A DNA stretch of 64,000 nt from Maricaulis sp947259345 (GTDB lineage: Bacteria > Pseudomonadota > Alphaproteobacteria > Caulobacterales > Maricaulaceae). Below the pieces are notes generated by a model. The model had not been told where the DNA came from, made no database searches, and saw only the letters and a program-made list of their open reading frames with translations. This document shows positions 33,765 to 43,448 of this stretch, one piece after another. A program made the position numbers and the translations under genes. The number at the start of each line of letters is the position of its first letter. Position 1 is the stretch's first letter. The stretch lies in assembly GCA_965217205.1 (NCBI GenBank), contig OZ244254.1:2232001-2296000 (forward strand). The letters run 5' to 3'.

Positions 33765-35753
33765 TCAGTTCGCGTCCGGCGGATTATGCTCGAACAGGAA
33801 ACGTTCGAGATTGGTGTAGAGCTCGCGCACATTGTCCACCGTCATCCGGTAGGACTGGTGCGGCCCATCCTCGATTGCCACCAGCTCGTAAGGCTTGCCG
33901 GCAGCATCCATGGCTTCGGCCATGATCTCAGCCTGTTCGAACGGAACGATCAGGTCGTCCGTACCATGCACCAGCATGAGCGGGGCCTGGACATCCTCGG
34001 CATTCAGCGCCGGCGAGATCCGGGTGATGTACTCGGTCTCACTGCGCCAGTCGCCGATATACTCCGCCCAATAGGTCACGGACGCGCCACCGAAACGGCC
34101 CGTCTCGTAATTCATCATGGAGAAGACATCCGACACCGGTGCGCCGGCGATGATGCAGCGATAGAGTTCCGGCGTCAGTGTAGCGCCGGCCAGGGCCGCG
34201 TACCCGCCATAGGACCAACCAAAGAGGCAAACGCGGTCTCGATCCGCGACTCCGCTCTCCACCAAGTGGTGCACGGCATCGGAGACATCGTCCTGCATGG
34301 ACCGACCCCATTCGCCATGCGCCATGGTGATGAAGTTGCGACCGAAGCCGTCAGACCCGCGGAATTGCGGCTGGAAGACCGCATAGCCGCGCGACGCCAG
34401 GAATTGCGCCCACGGATCGAAGCCGTAGAAGTCCCGCGCCTGCGGACCACCATGCGGCAGCATCACCAGCGGCAGGTCACTCGCTTCGCGGCCCGGCGGC
34501 AGAGTGAGATAGCCGAACAGCTCCAGGCCATCGCGGGCTTCGAAATGCACAATCTCGACCGGCGCGACCGATTCATCCGGGATTCGGTCATAGGCGCCGG
34601 CGAGGAAAGCCATTTCCCCACTTTGGCGATCGAGCAGATAATAGCTCCGGCTGGTCTGGCCACCGCTGATGGAAATGATCACGCGGCGGAACTCCTGGTC
34701 CCAGCTCGAGATCGAGACATTGGAATCCGGAAAGAAACCTTCCAGTTGCGACTGGATGCCGGCGAAGGTCTCGTCGAAATACTCGACGTGCTGGCGTTCC
34801 TCATTCCAGCTTACCCCGATGATGGCATTGGTGCGCCAATCACGAATGAAGCTGCCGACATCGGCCAGATCAGATTGCACGACCGGGCCTTCAATCTCAT
34901 TGGTCTCGAAGTTGAAGCGGAATACCGCCGAGCGATCTTCATTCACGCGCGAGGTGAAATAGCCGTACTGGCCGGTCGCATCGAGACCCGCCATATTGGT
35001 CATGCGCCCGGTCCACCGGTCAGACCGGCGCGCACCGAAGCGGAAACGCTCGCGGGTCAGGTTTTCGTTATAGACACGCTCCCAACCGGATCCATCAAGA
35101 TTGGCCCAGAGCTCAAACTCGCCATCATCATTCGTGTAGCGAACGACAGGTTCATTGTCCGCGTTCAGGATATAATTATATCCACCCTCGCCGATGAAAA
35201 TGCGGCGACGGGCGCGATCACGCGAAAACTCCTGGCGGAACAGGCCAACCGCCTGCTCCACACTGTCGCCACCGACGCGCGAGCCCCGATTGTCCTGCAG
35301 GACTGCCAGCCAGACGAGCATCGAATCCGGATCGGAGATGTCGCGATTTGCCAGGGAGGCGTACTGGTTCAGCTCCCAGTTCCGGCTACCGTCAGCGCGA
35401 ATGATATAAGTGCGGAAGACATCCGCCCGCTCACCCATGGATGCGATATCCCGGCGCTCGGAATAGGTCGCCAGCAAATTCTCGTCATTCGCCCAGGAGA
35501 CAGCCGCCAAAACCTGATCGTCACCGCCATCAATGACCTGCGGCGCTTCACCGACCAGGGAATAGACAACGATGGAGCGCTCGGCGCGGCTCTCACCGGA
35601 AATGAAGACAATGCGCTCGCCATTCGGCGAGAGGCTGACCGACGTCATGTTCGACATCGCCGCATAATCATCGATTGATGGCACCTGCGGCTGCGCATGC
35701 GCGGTCCCGACCGCCATGAGCAGCATTGTCACGAGGCCTAACAAACGGGCCAT
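33765..35753 (-). CDS. S9 family prolyl oligopeptidase, secreted
   Basis: This is about 662 residues from ATG 35753 (GGGAGGGGAGT upstream). A signal peptide (MARLLGLVTMLLMAVGTAHA) is followed by a beta-propeller-type N-terminal part (about 30-400) and an alpha/beta hydrolase domain. The catalytic triad is visible: Ser514 (GWSYGG), Asp600 (HGTDD) and His632 (DGPHQSY). The family cleaves peptides after proline or other residues and is probably periplasmic. A 6-codon longer start (35771) is possible. Confidence 0.93.
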   Translation of the reverse strand: MARLLGLVTMLLMAVGTAHAQPQVPSIDDYAAMSNMTSVSLSPNGERIVFISGESRAERSIVVYSLVGEAPQVIDGGDDQVLAAVSWANDENLLATYSERRDIASMGERADVFRTYIIRADGSRNWELNQYASLANRDISDPDSMLVWLAVLQDNRGSRVGGDSVEQAVGLFRQEFSRDRARRRIFIGEGGYNYILNADNEPVVRYTNDDGEFELWANLDGSGWERVYNENLTRERFRFGARRSDRWTGRMTNMAGLDATGQYGYFTSRVNEDRSAVFRFNFETNEIEGPVVQSDLADVGSFIRDWRTNAIIGVSWNEERQHVEYFDETFAGIQSQLEGFFPDSNVSISSWDQEFRRVIISISGGQTSRSYYLLDRQSGEMAFLAGAYDRIPDESVAPVEIVHFEARDGLELFGYLTLPPGREASDLPLVMLPHGGPQARDFYGFDPWAQFLASRGYAVFQPQFRGSDGFGRNFITMAHGEWGRSMQDDVSDAVHHLVESGVADRDRVCLFGWSYGGYAALAGATLTPELYRCIIAGAPVSDVFSMMNYETGRFGGASVTYWAEYIGDWRSETEYITRISPALNAEDVQAPLMLVHGTDDLIVPFEQAEIMAEAMDAAGKPYELVAIEDGPHQSYRMTVDNVRELYTNLERFLFEHNPPDAN

Positions 35754-35850
35754 ACTCCCCTCCCTTACCAAAACCCCACCAAAGGGTAACAGAAGGGTAA
35801 GATTTAGCCTCGCGACGCCACAATCAAGGGGAAAACCCAGAAACCCGCCG

Positions 35851-36870
35851 CTATTCGCTTGTGAAGAATTTCGACAGCTTCAGACTCTGGGCCTGGTAAT
35901 TCGACGCGACCTGCCCATAGGCGGTCTTCGGCATGGCCAGCATGGGCTCGTAGACCAGACGGGCAATCGGCTGGCCATGCTCCAGGATGAAGGGCACATC
36001 GCGACCGCGCACTTCCAGAACCGCACGGGCGCCGACGCCACCCGCCTCGGCCGTGCCGAAGCCCGGATCGAAGAAACCGGCATAATGGGCGCGGAACTCA
36101 CCGATTTCCGTGGCGATGGGCGCCATTTCTGCCGCCTCGCCGCGTCCGATCTCGACCGCCTCGCGTGAGGCCAGGATGTAGAACTCGCCCGGATCCAGGA
36201 TCAGGCGACGATCCGGTGCGCGCAGGGGTTCCCAGAACCGGCTGGCCGCATGGCCGCCGATTTTCGCCAGATCAACGAGACCGGAATGACGCCGGGCGCG
36301 ATAGCCGACAATCCCGTCATTGAAGCCCGCCAGATCAACGCTCACCGTCACTTCGCGCAGCGTCTCGTGGGCACCCTGGCGGAAGCGGATCTGGCTCAGC
36401 CGGTCACCCTCGCGGGCCAGGATGGAGAAGGTGCACGGCGAGATTTCCGCATAGAGCGGACCGTCATATCCGACCGGCGCCTGGTCGAAGGCGATGCCAT
36501 GATCGGTGATGACGCGGGTAAAGACATCGATCCGCCCGGTCGAACTCTTCGGATTCATTGCCGCTGTCAGGCCCGCGGGCAATTTGAGCCCTTCCTGCAG
36601 CGGCGCGAGATAGACACAGCCGGTCTCGAGTACGGCACCGGCGCGCAGATCAACCGTGTGCATAACGAGATCATCATCAAGACGCTCCGCCACAGTCCGG
36701 TCAGGTCCAGGCAGGAAACTCGCCCGCAGACGCCAGGCCTTGCTGCCCAGGCGCAGATCGATACTGGCCGGCTGGACCTGTCCCTCGGCCAGCGGCGCGT
36801 CCGACGTCAGGATGCCACGCCGGACAAGGGCGGCGAGGTGATGATCGGGGAGGATTCCGGTGTCAGCCAT
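35851..36870 (-). CDS. dcd: 2'-deoxycytidine 5'-triphosphate deaminase, long form
   Basis: This 339-residue protein has the dCTP deaminase fold repeated in two halves (PF06559 type), nearly twice the length of Escherichia coli Dcd. Visible motifs are QPASIDLRLG (about 32-41), MNPKSSTGR (about 103-111) and, in the second half, AHYAGFFDPGFG and EVRGRDVPFILEHGQPIARL. It converts dCTP to dUTP for thymidylate synthesis. The long form is usual in alphaproteobacteria. Confidence 0.9.
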   Translation of the reverse strand: MADTGILPDHHLAALVRRGILTSDAPLAEGQVQPASIDLRLGSKAWRLRASFLPGPDRTVAERLDDDLVMHTVDLRAGAVLETGCVYLAPLQEGLKLPAGLTAAMNPKSSTGRIDVFTRVITDHGIAFDQAPVGYDGPLYAEISPCTFSILAREGDRLSQIRFRQGAHETLREVTVSVDLAGFNDGIVGYRARRHSGLVDLAKIGGHAASRFWEPLRAPDRRLILDPGEFYILASREAVEIGRGEAAEMAPIATEIGEFRAHYAGFFDPGFGTAEAGGVGARAVLEVRGRDVPFILEHGQPIARLVYEPMLAMPKTAYGQVASNYQAQSLKLSKFFTSE

Positions 36871-37034
36871 GGGTCACGCTCAGCCTGTCTTGGAGAGGCA
36901 GATGTCCAACATCCCGCGCGCCCTGTCCAGCGATGCTGACCGTGGGGGTTGAGCCGCCCTGCGCGCAGGTTGATGATAGCCAGCTTGAATTGGCGGCCGG
37001 ACCCGGACTTGCGGGAAGGCCACAGGGGCATCCC

Positions 37035-37427
37035 ATGTATGAGCACGAAAGTGGCGGAGTGCGGATCAGTGTCAGCCCGGATTATCTCGAAGACGAGAGC
37101 ACGCCGGAAGAAGGCCGCTATGTCTGGGCCTATACGATCGAGATCGAAAATACCGGCGAACAGCCGGTCCAGCTGATCGCCCGCAAATGGGTCATTACCG
37201 ATGCCAATGGACACACAGAACATGTCCAGGGCATGGGCGTGATCGGCGAGCAGCCGGTAATCGAGCCGGGCGAGCGTTTCCGCTATACATCCGGCGCGCC
37301 TCTGCCGACCCCGTCCGGCTTCATGAGTGGCAGTTATGAGATGCGCCGCGGCGATGGCGAGAGCTTTGCCGCCACCATTCCCGGCTTCTCGCTGGACCGC
37401 CCTTCGGACCGTCTCTGGTTGCACTGA
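37035..37427 (+). CDS. apaG: ApaG protein
   Basis: This 130-residue, fibronectin-III-like ApaG domain protein has the conserved stretches WAYTIEIENTG, RKWVITDANGHTEHVQG, GVIGEQPVIEPGE and FMSGSYEM. ApaG is linked to Co2+/Mg2+ resistance and nucleotide signalling in enterobacteria, but its biochemical role is not settled. ATG 37035 is chosen over upstream codons because similarity begins there. It sits between dcd and trkH. Confidence 0.92.
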   Translation: MYEHESGGVRISVSPDYLEDESTPEEGRYVWAYTIEIENTGEQPVQLIARKWVITDANGHTEHVQGMGVIGEQPVIEPGERFRYTSGAPLPTPSGFMSGSYEMRRGDGESFAATIPGFSLDRPSDRLWLH

Positions 37428-37477
37428 TCGCGTGACTGCGTCCAAATGACGGCCCCCATTCAGGAAATCATGCGCCC

Positions 37478-38935
37478 GTGACCCAGGCCCTGCGGCAAGT
37501 CCTCTTCATGATCGGCATGATGATCACCGTCCTCGCGGTGACCATGCTGGCGCCCGCCCTGGTCGATTTTGCCGCGGGTGAGCATGAGAGCGCGACCGCC
37601 TTCATCCTGTCCGCTGTGATCGGCGTCTTCGTCGGCGGAGCCGTGACGCTGGGCACACGCGGGCCGGTCGGCGACATGCCGCCACGGGGTGCCTTTGTGC
37701 TGATCGTCGGCGCCTGGCTCAGCCTGGCGCTGTGTGCGGCGCTGCCGCTGCGACTGTCCGGCCAGGAGCTGAACTGGACGGATGCGATCTTCGAAGCCAT
37801 CTCCGGCCTGACCACGACCGGCGCCACCGTCATTACCGGGCTCGACTTCCGGCCGCCCGGCCTGCTGCTCTGGCGCGCCATCCTGCAATGGATTGGCGGC
37901 ATCGGGATTATCGTCACCGCGATGGCCTTCTGGCCCATGCTGGGCATTGGCGGGATGCAGCTCTTCCAGCTGGAAACGGGCGACAAGTCGGACAAGGTCC
38001 TGCCGCGAGCGACCCAGATCGCGGCGGGTATTACAGTGATCTATGTCACGCTCACCGTGGCCTGCTGCGTCGCCTACATGGCCGTGGGCATGTCCTGGCT
38101 GGACGCGTTGTGTCATGCCATGTCCACGGTTTCGACCGGCGGCTTCTCGACCTCCGATGGCTCCATGGGGACCTATTTCGGTCTCGGGGCCGACATGATC
38201 GGCACGGTCTTCATCATCCTCGCCTCCCTGCCCTTCGGCGCCTATCTGCTTGCCGCCCGGGGGCGCTTTCACGGCTTCTGGCGGGACGCGCAGGTTCGCG
38301 GTTTCATGCTGGTCATCCTGATTGCGGCGCTGGGACTGACCGCCCTGCTGCTGGCCCAGGGCATGGAAAATGGCAATGGTGAAGCCTGGCGCCATGCCAG
38401 CTTCAATGCCGTATCGATCATCACCGGAACCGGGTTCGCGACCACGGATTACGGGCTTTGGGGGCCGCTCGCCCAGGCCAGCTTTTTCGTTTTCATGTTC
38501 ATCGGCGGGTGTGCTGGCTCGACCACATGCTCGATCAAGATTTTCCGCTTCCAGGTCGCCGGTACCGCCATTCGCCGCTACCTCGCACGCCTGTTGCAGC
38601 CCAATGCCGTCATCCCGATGTTCTATAATGGTCGCCCTGTGTCGGAAGGCATCCTCCACTCCGTGCTGGGCTTTTTCTTCGTCTTCTTTGCGGTTTATGC
38701 GGTCTCGGCCGCTGTCCTGTCCGCCATGGGGCTGGACCTGATCACGGCCTTGTCGGGCGCCAGCGCCACCTTGACCAATACCGGGCCCGGCCTCGGTTCC
38801 ATCATCGGTCCCTCGGGCACATTCGAGCCGCTGTCCGACCCGGTCAAATGGGTGCTGACCGCGAATATGTTCATTGGTCGGCTCGAGGTCCTGGCCGTGC
38901 TGATCCTGCTCAGCCCGCGCTTCTGGCGCGCCTAG
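37478..38935 (+). CDS. trkH: TrkH family potassium uptake protein
   Basis: This 485-residue K+ transporter has about ten membrane helices and four pore-loop repeats with selectivity segments: SGLTTTGATV, STVSTGGFS, ITGTGFATTDYG and SATLTNTGPGLG. It forms the membrane channel of the Trk system and needs TrkA-type RCK subunits, which are not in the window. The start is a GTG at 37478, and a near ATG is absent. It is convergent with the GGDEF gene, overlapping by four bases. Confidence 0.93.
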   Translation: MTQALRQVLFMIGMMITVLAVTMLAPALVDFAAGEHESATAFILSAVIGVFVGGAVTLGTRGPVGDMPPRGAFVLIVGAWLSLALCAALPLRLSGQELNWTDAIFEAISGLTTTGATVITGLDFRPPGLLLWRAILQWIGGIGIIVTAMAFWPMLGIGGMQLFQLETGDKSDKVLPRATQIAAGITVIYVTLTVACCVAYMAVGMSWLDALCHAMSTVSTGGFSTSDGSMGTYFGLGADMIGTVFIILASLPFGAYLLAARGRFHGFWRDAQVRGFMLVILIAALGLTALLLAQGMENGNGEAWRHASFNAVSIITGTGFATTDYGLWGPLAQASFFVFMFIGGCAGSTTCSIKIFRFQVAGTAIRRYLARLLQPNAVIPMFYNGRPVSEGILHSVLGFFFVFFAVYAVSAAVLSAMGLDLITALSGASATLTNTGPGLGSIIGPSGTFEPLSDPVKWVLTANMFIGRLEVLAVLILLSPRFWRA

Positions 38936-40086
38936 GCGGCGGCGAGAATAACACGGTTTCGACCGGCATCCTTGGCCTCGTAGAGCGCCGTATCCGCCTG
39001 CTTGAACAGGCGCGTCAGGGAGGGCTCAACGCCTTTCACTTCAACCAGTCCCGCCGAGATGGTGACGGGGATCGGCTTGCCGTTCAGCACATAGGGTGTG
39101 TCCTCGACGGCCTGCCTGGCTCGCTCGGCAATATCGCTGGCGCTGGCCGGTGAGCTGGCGTGAATAAGGGCCACGAATTCCTCGCCGCCGAGACGTGCGA
39201 CATGGTCTGTATCCCGGATAGCGCGGCTCAGCACTTGCGCCACATGTTGAAGTACGGCGTCGCCCACATCATGGCCATGCGTGTCGTTGACGTGTTTGAA
39301 ATGATCCACATCAAAGACGGCGAGCGCGGACTTGCGGTCAGCCTCGGCCTCTCCGCCGAGGGCGCGATGAACCAGGGCTTCGAAAGCGCGACGATTGGGC
39401 AAGCCAGTCAAATGATCGGTCAGCGCGGCCTTGCGCAGCACGGATGCGGAGTGCCCGGCAGAGAGCAGGACAAAGCCGAAGACCAGATTGGTCTCCACAA
39501 CCATCAGCGAGAGGATACCGAGCGCCACCATCTGGTTCGGTGCCAGCACGCTGGGCATGTCCGGATCGAACAGGAGGACACCGACGGAGATCACAGCGAG
39601 CGACCCCACGAAGTAGTAGATCGTATAGCGCAGCAGGCGCACACCCAGATTGCCGTCGCGCCGACCGATCACCGACAGATAGGACAGCATCAGCAGGTTG
39701 GGGACAATGACAGCGACCCCGAAAACGGCGAATCGGAGCGCTGCACTGTCCACACCCCAGGTGAAGGCAGGAAATCCCAGCACGACCACAGCCGCCAGTG
39801 CGCCCAATTGCCAGCGCGGCACGCGGCGCCCGGCAAAGCGGGCCACGCCTTCGAGCATGATGATAAAGCCGCCGGCGGCCATCATGTCGCCCAACACAAT
39901 GCCGAGGACATCCGGTACGACGCCGCGCAAGGAGATCAGACCCAGGCCAATGCCATGCGTTGCGGTCGCGGCCAGCCACCAGCGCGGGCCATCCTTGTTC
40001 TGCTGAATCGCCGCATTCACCGCATGGATGAACACACCGGCCAGAATGACCGGCACAATAGCCAGAATGAGCGTTTTCGAGTCCAT
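38932..40086 (-). CDS. Membrane-bound GGDEF diguanylate cyclase
   Basis: This is 384 residues from ATG 40086. An N-terminal module of about six membrane helices (MASE-like, 1-205) is followed by a GGDEF domain with an intact active site GGEEF (300-304) and the allosteric I-site RDTD (291-294). It should make cyclic di-GMP, with product inhibition, to control motility or attachment. The sensed signal is unknown. Confidence 0.93.
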   Translation of the reverse strand: MDSKTLILAIVPVILAGVFIHAVNAAIQQNKDGPRWWLAATATHGIGLGLISLRGVVPDVLGIVLGDMMAAGGFIIMLEGVARFAGRRVPRWQLGALAAVVVLGFPAFTWGVDSAALRFAVFGVAVIVPNLLMLSYLSVIGRRDGNLGVRLLRYTIYYFVGSLAVISVGVLLFDPDMPSVLAPNQMVALGILSLMVVETNLVFGFVLLSAGHSASVLRKAALTDHLTGLPNRRAFEALVHRALGGEAEADRKSALAVFDVDHFKHVNDTHGHDVGDAVLQHVAQVLSRAIRDTDHVARLGGEEFVALIHASSPASASDIAERARQAVEDTPYVLNGKPIPVTISAGLVEVKGVEPSLTRLFKQADTALYEAKDAGRNRVILAAA

Positions 40087-40201
40087 GACGCGTGGTATCC
40101 GCTTCCCCAATCAGGCTGGACTTTCCACCTCAGGCCTTACCGGAGCGTTGTCATGCGCCAAGAAGTTATGCTGCACCGCAACGCCAAAGCGCTGATTCCG
40201 C

Positions 40202-41128
40202 TTACGATCCGGACGTCGCGCCGTCCACATCCTTCGGATCGAACCTCCAGTCGCGATTGCAATACTCACAGGTCATCACGATGGCCCCGTCAGATTCCAT
40301 TGCAGCCCGGTCATCGGCGGGGAAGGACGCAATGATGCGGCGCAAACGCTCACGTTCACAGGAACAGCGCCTGGTGACGGTCGCCGGCGCGAGCAGGCGA
40401 ACACCGTCCTCGTTGAAGAGACGATAAAGCAGACCGCCGGCGGACAGATCGGGGTCAAGCAGCTCGGCATCCTCGACGGTTTCAAACAGGGCCCGGGCAT
40501 GATCCCAGTCCTCTTGGGCCGAGCCGCGGGCCTCGTCGCTGGCGACTGACTGCAACAGTGCGCCGCCGCCGCGCCATTGCCGCGCCTCGTCGCCAGACCA
40601 GATTTCGCCGATCGCACAGCGCAATCGGGTCGGGGTCTGTTCGGACTGACGAAAATAGGTTTCGGCCACCTGGCTCAGGTTTTCGCCCTCGAGCGCCACC
40701 ACGCCTTGATATTGATCCATGTCCGGACCGTGGTCGATGGTCATGGCGAAGGAGCCACGGCCCAGGAGGCTGGCCATCATCGCCTCGGGTGCTGGCGGAT
40801 CGGCCAGGACCGCCTCGACCGCTTCGCGATCCATTGAGGCGAAGCCGCGCACCCCTTCACCGGTGACATATTCGGCCACCAGGAAGCGGACGGGTCCGTC
40901 GCCCTGGGCCTGCACAATCAGACGACCGTCGAACTTCAGCGCGTCCCCGACCAGCGTGGTGACGAGCACCGCTTCGCCCAGCAGTCGGGCCACCGGCTCA
41001 GGATAATCATGGGCCGACAGGATGTCGTCCAGGACCGAGCCGAGCCGGGTGACCCGCCCACGCACCGTGCGGCCTTCGATCTGAAAGCCGGCAACGATAT
41101 TGTCGTGTTCTCCGAGCGGGTCACTCAC
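40202..41128 (-). CDS. hslO: Hsp33 redox-regulated chaperone
   Basis: This 308-residue holdase chaperone has an N-terminal Hsp33 fold and the C-terminal zinc site CSC (255-257) plus CEYC (287-290), which releases zinc and activates the protein on oxidation. It lies 34 bases after argD on the same strand. In related alphaproteobacteria argF usually stands between argD and hslO. Confidence 0.94.
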   Translation of the reverse strand: MSDPLGEHDNIVAGFQIEGRTVRGRVTRLGSVLDDILSAHDYPEPVARLLGEAVLVTTLVGDALKFDGRLIVQAQGDGPVRFLVAEYVTGEGVRGFASMDREAVEAVLADPPAPEAMMASLLGRGSFAMTIDHGPDMDQYQGVVALEGENLSQVAETYFRQSEQTPTRLRCAIGEIWSGDEARQWRGGGALLQSVASDEARGSAQEDWDHARALFETVEDAELLDPDLSAGGLLYRLFNEDGVRLLAPATVTRRCSCERERLRRIIASFPADDRAAMESDGAIVMTCEYCNRDWRFDPKDVDGATSGS

Positions 41129-41162
41129 AACTCAAATCCTCGTCGTCTGGCAGGCCTGTTGA

Positions 41163-42350
41163 TCAGGCGATCGGCTGAAGGGCGGCCAGCGCCTCGTCGA
41201 GCACCGCGACCGCTTCGCTGGCGTCATCCTTGGTGATGATCAGCGGCGGCGCCATGCGCGAGACATTATCGCCCGCTGCACCGATCAGCAGATGGCGATC
41301 GCGAGCCAGACCTGCAAGCTTCTTGGGATCGTAACCCGGCTTCAGCTTCACGCCGATCAGCAGGCCCTTGCCGCGGACTTCCTCGATCTTGTCGCCATGG
41401 CGATCCATCAGGCCGTGCAATTGCTGGGTCAGGTAATTGGAGACGTCGACGACCTGCTCCATGAAGCCGTCCGCGGTCAGCTCGTCGAAAACGACATTGC
41501 CGACCGCCATGGCCAGCGGGCCACCGCCATAGGTCGAGCCGTGCGTGCCGACGACCATGCCTTCAGCCGCTGCTTCCGTCGCCAGGCAGGCGCCCATCGG
41601 GAAGCCGCCACCGATACCCTTGGCCGCCGCCATGATGTCCGGCTCGGCGCCCTCGACCCATTGATGGGCGAAGAGCTTGCCGGTGCGTCCGGCGCCGGAC
41701 TGCACTTCATCATAGATCAGCAGGAGACCGTGCTCGTCGCACAGCTCGCGCAGACCACGCAGGCATTGTTCCGGAACAGCGCGTACGCCACCCTCGCCCT
41801 GGACCGGCTCGATGCAGATCGCCGCGGTCTCTTCGGAGATGGCCGCCTTCAGTGCCTCATGATCACCGAACTCGACCTGGTCGAAACCTTCCATTGCCGG
41901 ACCGAAACCCTCGAGATATTTCGGATTGCCGCCGGCATTGATCGCGCCATAGGTGCGGCCGTGGAAGGCACCGGTGAAGGTGATGATGCGGTAGCGCTGC
42001 GGATTGCCGTTCACATAGTGATAGCGACGCGCGGTCTTGAGCGCACACTCCATCGCCTCGGCGCCGGAATTGGTGAAGAAAACACGGTCTGCAAAGGTTG
42101 CCTTGGTCAGCTTGTCGGCCAGTTCGACGCCGGCCGGGACCTTGAACATGTTGGACAGGTGCCAGAGCTTGCCGGCCTGCTCGTTGAGCGCCGCCACCGC
42201 CTTGGGGTGGGCATGGCCCAGACAATTCACCGCAATGCCCGAAATGAAGTCGAGATACCCGTCGCCATCGGCCGTGAACAGGCGCGGACCCTTGCCATGG
42301 TCAAAGACCAGATCCGGCGGGGCATAGGTATCCATCATCGGTGCGGGCAT
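41163..42350 (-). CDS. argD: Acetylornithine/succinyldiaminopimelate aminotransferase family
   Basis: This 395-residue class III PLP transaminase has the PLP phosphate site NSGAEAMECALK (about 94-105), YDEVQSGAGRTG, and the Schiff-base Lys in AAAKGIGGGFPMGA (about 242). It is expected to make N-acetylornithine in arginine synthesis and possibly to act in lysine synthesis. Its position before hslO fits the alphaproteobacterial argD-argF-hslO order, though argF is absent here. The 5' leader (42351-42431) holds a CCGG-rich hairpin near 42370-42387. Confidence 0.88.
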   Translation of the reverse strand: MPAPMMDTYAPPDLVFDHGKGPRLFTADGDGYLDFISGIAVNCLGHAHPKAVAALNEQAGKLWHLSNMFKVPAGVELADKLTKATFADRVFFTNSGAEAMECALKTARRYHYVNGNPQRYRIITFTGAFHGRTYGAINAGGNPKYLEGFGPAMEGFDQVEFGDHEALKAAISEETAAICIEPVQGEGGVRAVPEQCLRGLRELCDEHGLLLIYDEVQSGAGRTGKLFAHQWVEGAEPDIMAAAKGIGGGFPMGACLATEAAAEGMVVGTHGSTYGGGPLAMAVGNVVFDELTADGFMEQVVDVSNYLTQQLHGLMDRHGDKIEEVRGKGLLIGVKLKPGYDPKKLAGLARDRHLLIGAAGDNVSRMAPPLIITKDDASEAVAVLDEALAALQPIA

Positions 42351-42431
42351 GTCGTTTCCTCCTGAAGTGTCCGGCTGGATTGTCCGGCCCTGTCTTGATG
42401 CGGGCCTTGTCTCTCCTCTAGGCCGCCGCGA

Positions 42432-43244
42432 TCAGCTCTTCAAGCGCCAGCCTGCATGCAGCAGCGCATAGCTGAGCGCCCCCAGTGCAAGGTTGATCAC
42501 GGCCAGCAGGACAACGCCGATCAGGAGATTGCCGTCCGCATGGCCGGTGAAGCCATAGCGAAAACCGTCAATCATGTAGAAGAAGGGGTTGAAATGACTG
42601 ATCGTCGCCAGCGGCCCGGGCAAATTGGTTATCGAGTAGAACGTCCCCGACAGGAAGGTCAGCGGCGTAATGACGAAGGTCGTGACGGCAGCCATGTGGT
42701 CGAACTTCTCGGCCCACAACCCGCCGACGATGCCGATCATGGACAACATCGCGGCGGCGCTGATGCCGAAATAGAGCACCGCCCACCAGTGAACCGGCAC
42801 CACATTGATGAAGGGGATGAGCGTAACCGCAGTCACCGCCGCGACCAGGATGCCCCGGGTCATCGCGCCCCCGGTGAAGGCGAGAAATAATTCCAGCGCC
42901 GACAGCGGCGGCATCAGGAAATCGACCGTATTGCCCTGCACCTTGGAGACCAGGATGGACGAGCCGGAATTGGCGAAGGCATTATTGAGCAGGCCCATCA
43001 GGATCAGGCCCGGCGCGAGGAACTCCGCGAAGGGTATGCCGCCAACATCACCGCGGCGCGCGCCGATCGCGACGGCAAAGACGGTCATGTAAAGCAGCGT
43101 CGTGGCGACCGGTGCGAGCACGGTCTGCATGCCGACCTTCAAGAATCGGCGCACTTCCTTCTTGTACAAGGTCCACAAACCCAAGGCATTGAAAAGACCG
43201 AACTTCTTGGGCTGTGGAAAATCTGTTAAGGCGGCGTTACTCAT
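42432..43244 (-). CDS. ABC-2 type transporter permease
   Basis: This is 270 residues with six membrane helices and an N-terminal cytoplasmic stretch. The ABC-2 family segment is seen around SSILVSKVQGNTVDFLMPPLSALELFLAFTGG. It resembles YadH/NodJ-like exporters that pair with a separate ATPase, but no ATPase gene is adjacent; the neighbour is argD. The substrate is unknown. Confidence 0.85.
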   Translation of the reverse strand: MSNAALTDFPQPKKFGLFNALGLWTLYKKEVRRFLKVGMQTVLAPVATTLLYMTVFAVAIGARRGDVGGIPFAEFLAPGLILMGLLNNAFANSGSSILVSKVQGNTVDFLMPPLSALELFLAFTGGAMTRGILVAAVTAVTLIPFINVVPVHWWAVLYFGISAAAMLSMIGIVGGLWAEKFDHMAAVTTFVITPLTFLSGTFYSITNLPGPLATISHFNPFFYMIDGFRYGFTGHADGNLLIGVVLLAVINLALGALSYALLHAGWRLKS

Positions 43245-43304
43245 ATCGAATTACCCTTAATTTCCCGGTAACCATCTGCGTTAACGATTGGGGGTGCAAG
43301 TGAG

Positions 43305-43361
43305 CTTTCCACAGGTATGACCAGAACCCGATCTTGTGGCTTCAGTTCGCGTAGGTACAAT
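43305..43361 (+). promoter_or_regulatory. Candidate gcrA promoter and DnaA-like site
   Basis: TTGTGG (43334-43339) and TACAAT (43356-43361) are separated by 16 bp and precede gcrA by about 88 bp. Upstream, CTTTCCACA (43305-43313) matches the DnaA box TTATNCACA at 7 of 9 positions. DnaA is known to activate gcrA in Caulobacter; whether this box is used here is a guess. No GANTC or clear CtrA site was found in the spacer 43245-43448. Confidence 0.35.
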
Positions 43362-43448
43362 ATCTAGTGTAATTAAACATGCATTGAGCAATGCGCAGTT
43401 TACCATCATCAAGGTGAGCAAGCGCATCCCAGACGGGAGACAAGGGCG

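Noticed and set aside
33651..35678. 675-codon plus-strand frame across the S9 peptidase
   Set aside because: The peptidase has a complete catalytic triad on the minus strand, so the plus frame is an antisense artefact.
37460..38659. 399-codon minus-strand frame across trkH
   Set aside because: It is rich in Gly/Gln/Arg without membrane pattern or motif; the TrkH selectivity loops prove the plus strand.
43245..43300. TTAA-rich stretch as a CtrA box
   Set aside because: The TTAA copies do not have the N7 spacing of the TTAA-N7-TTAA consensus.
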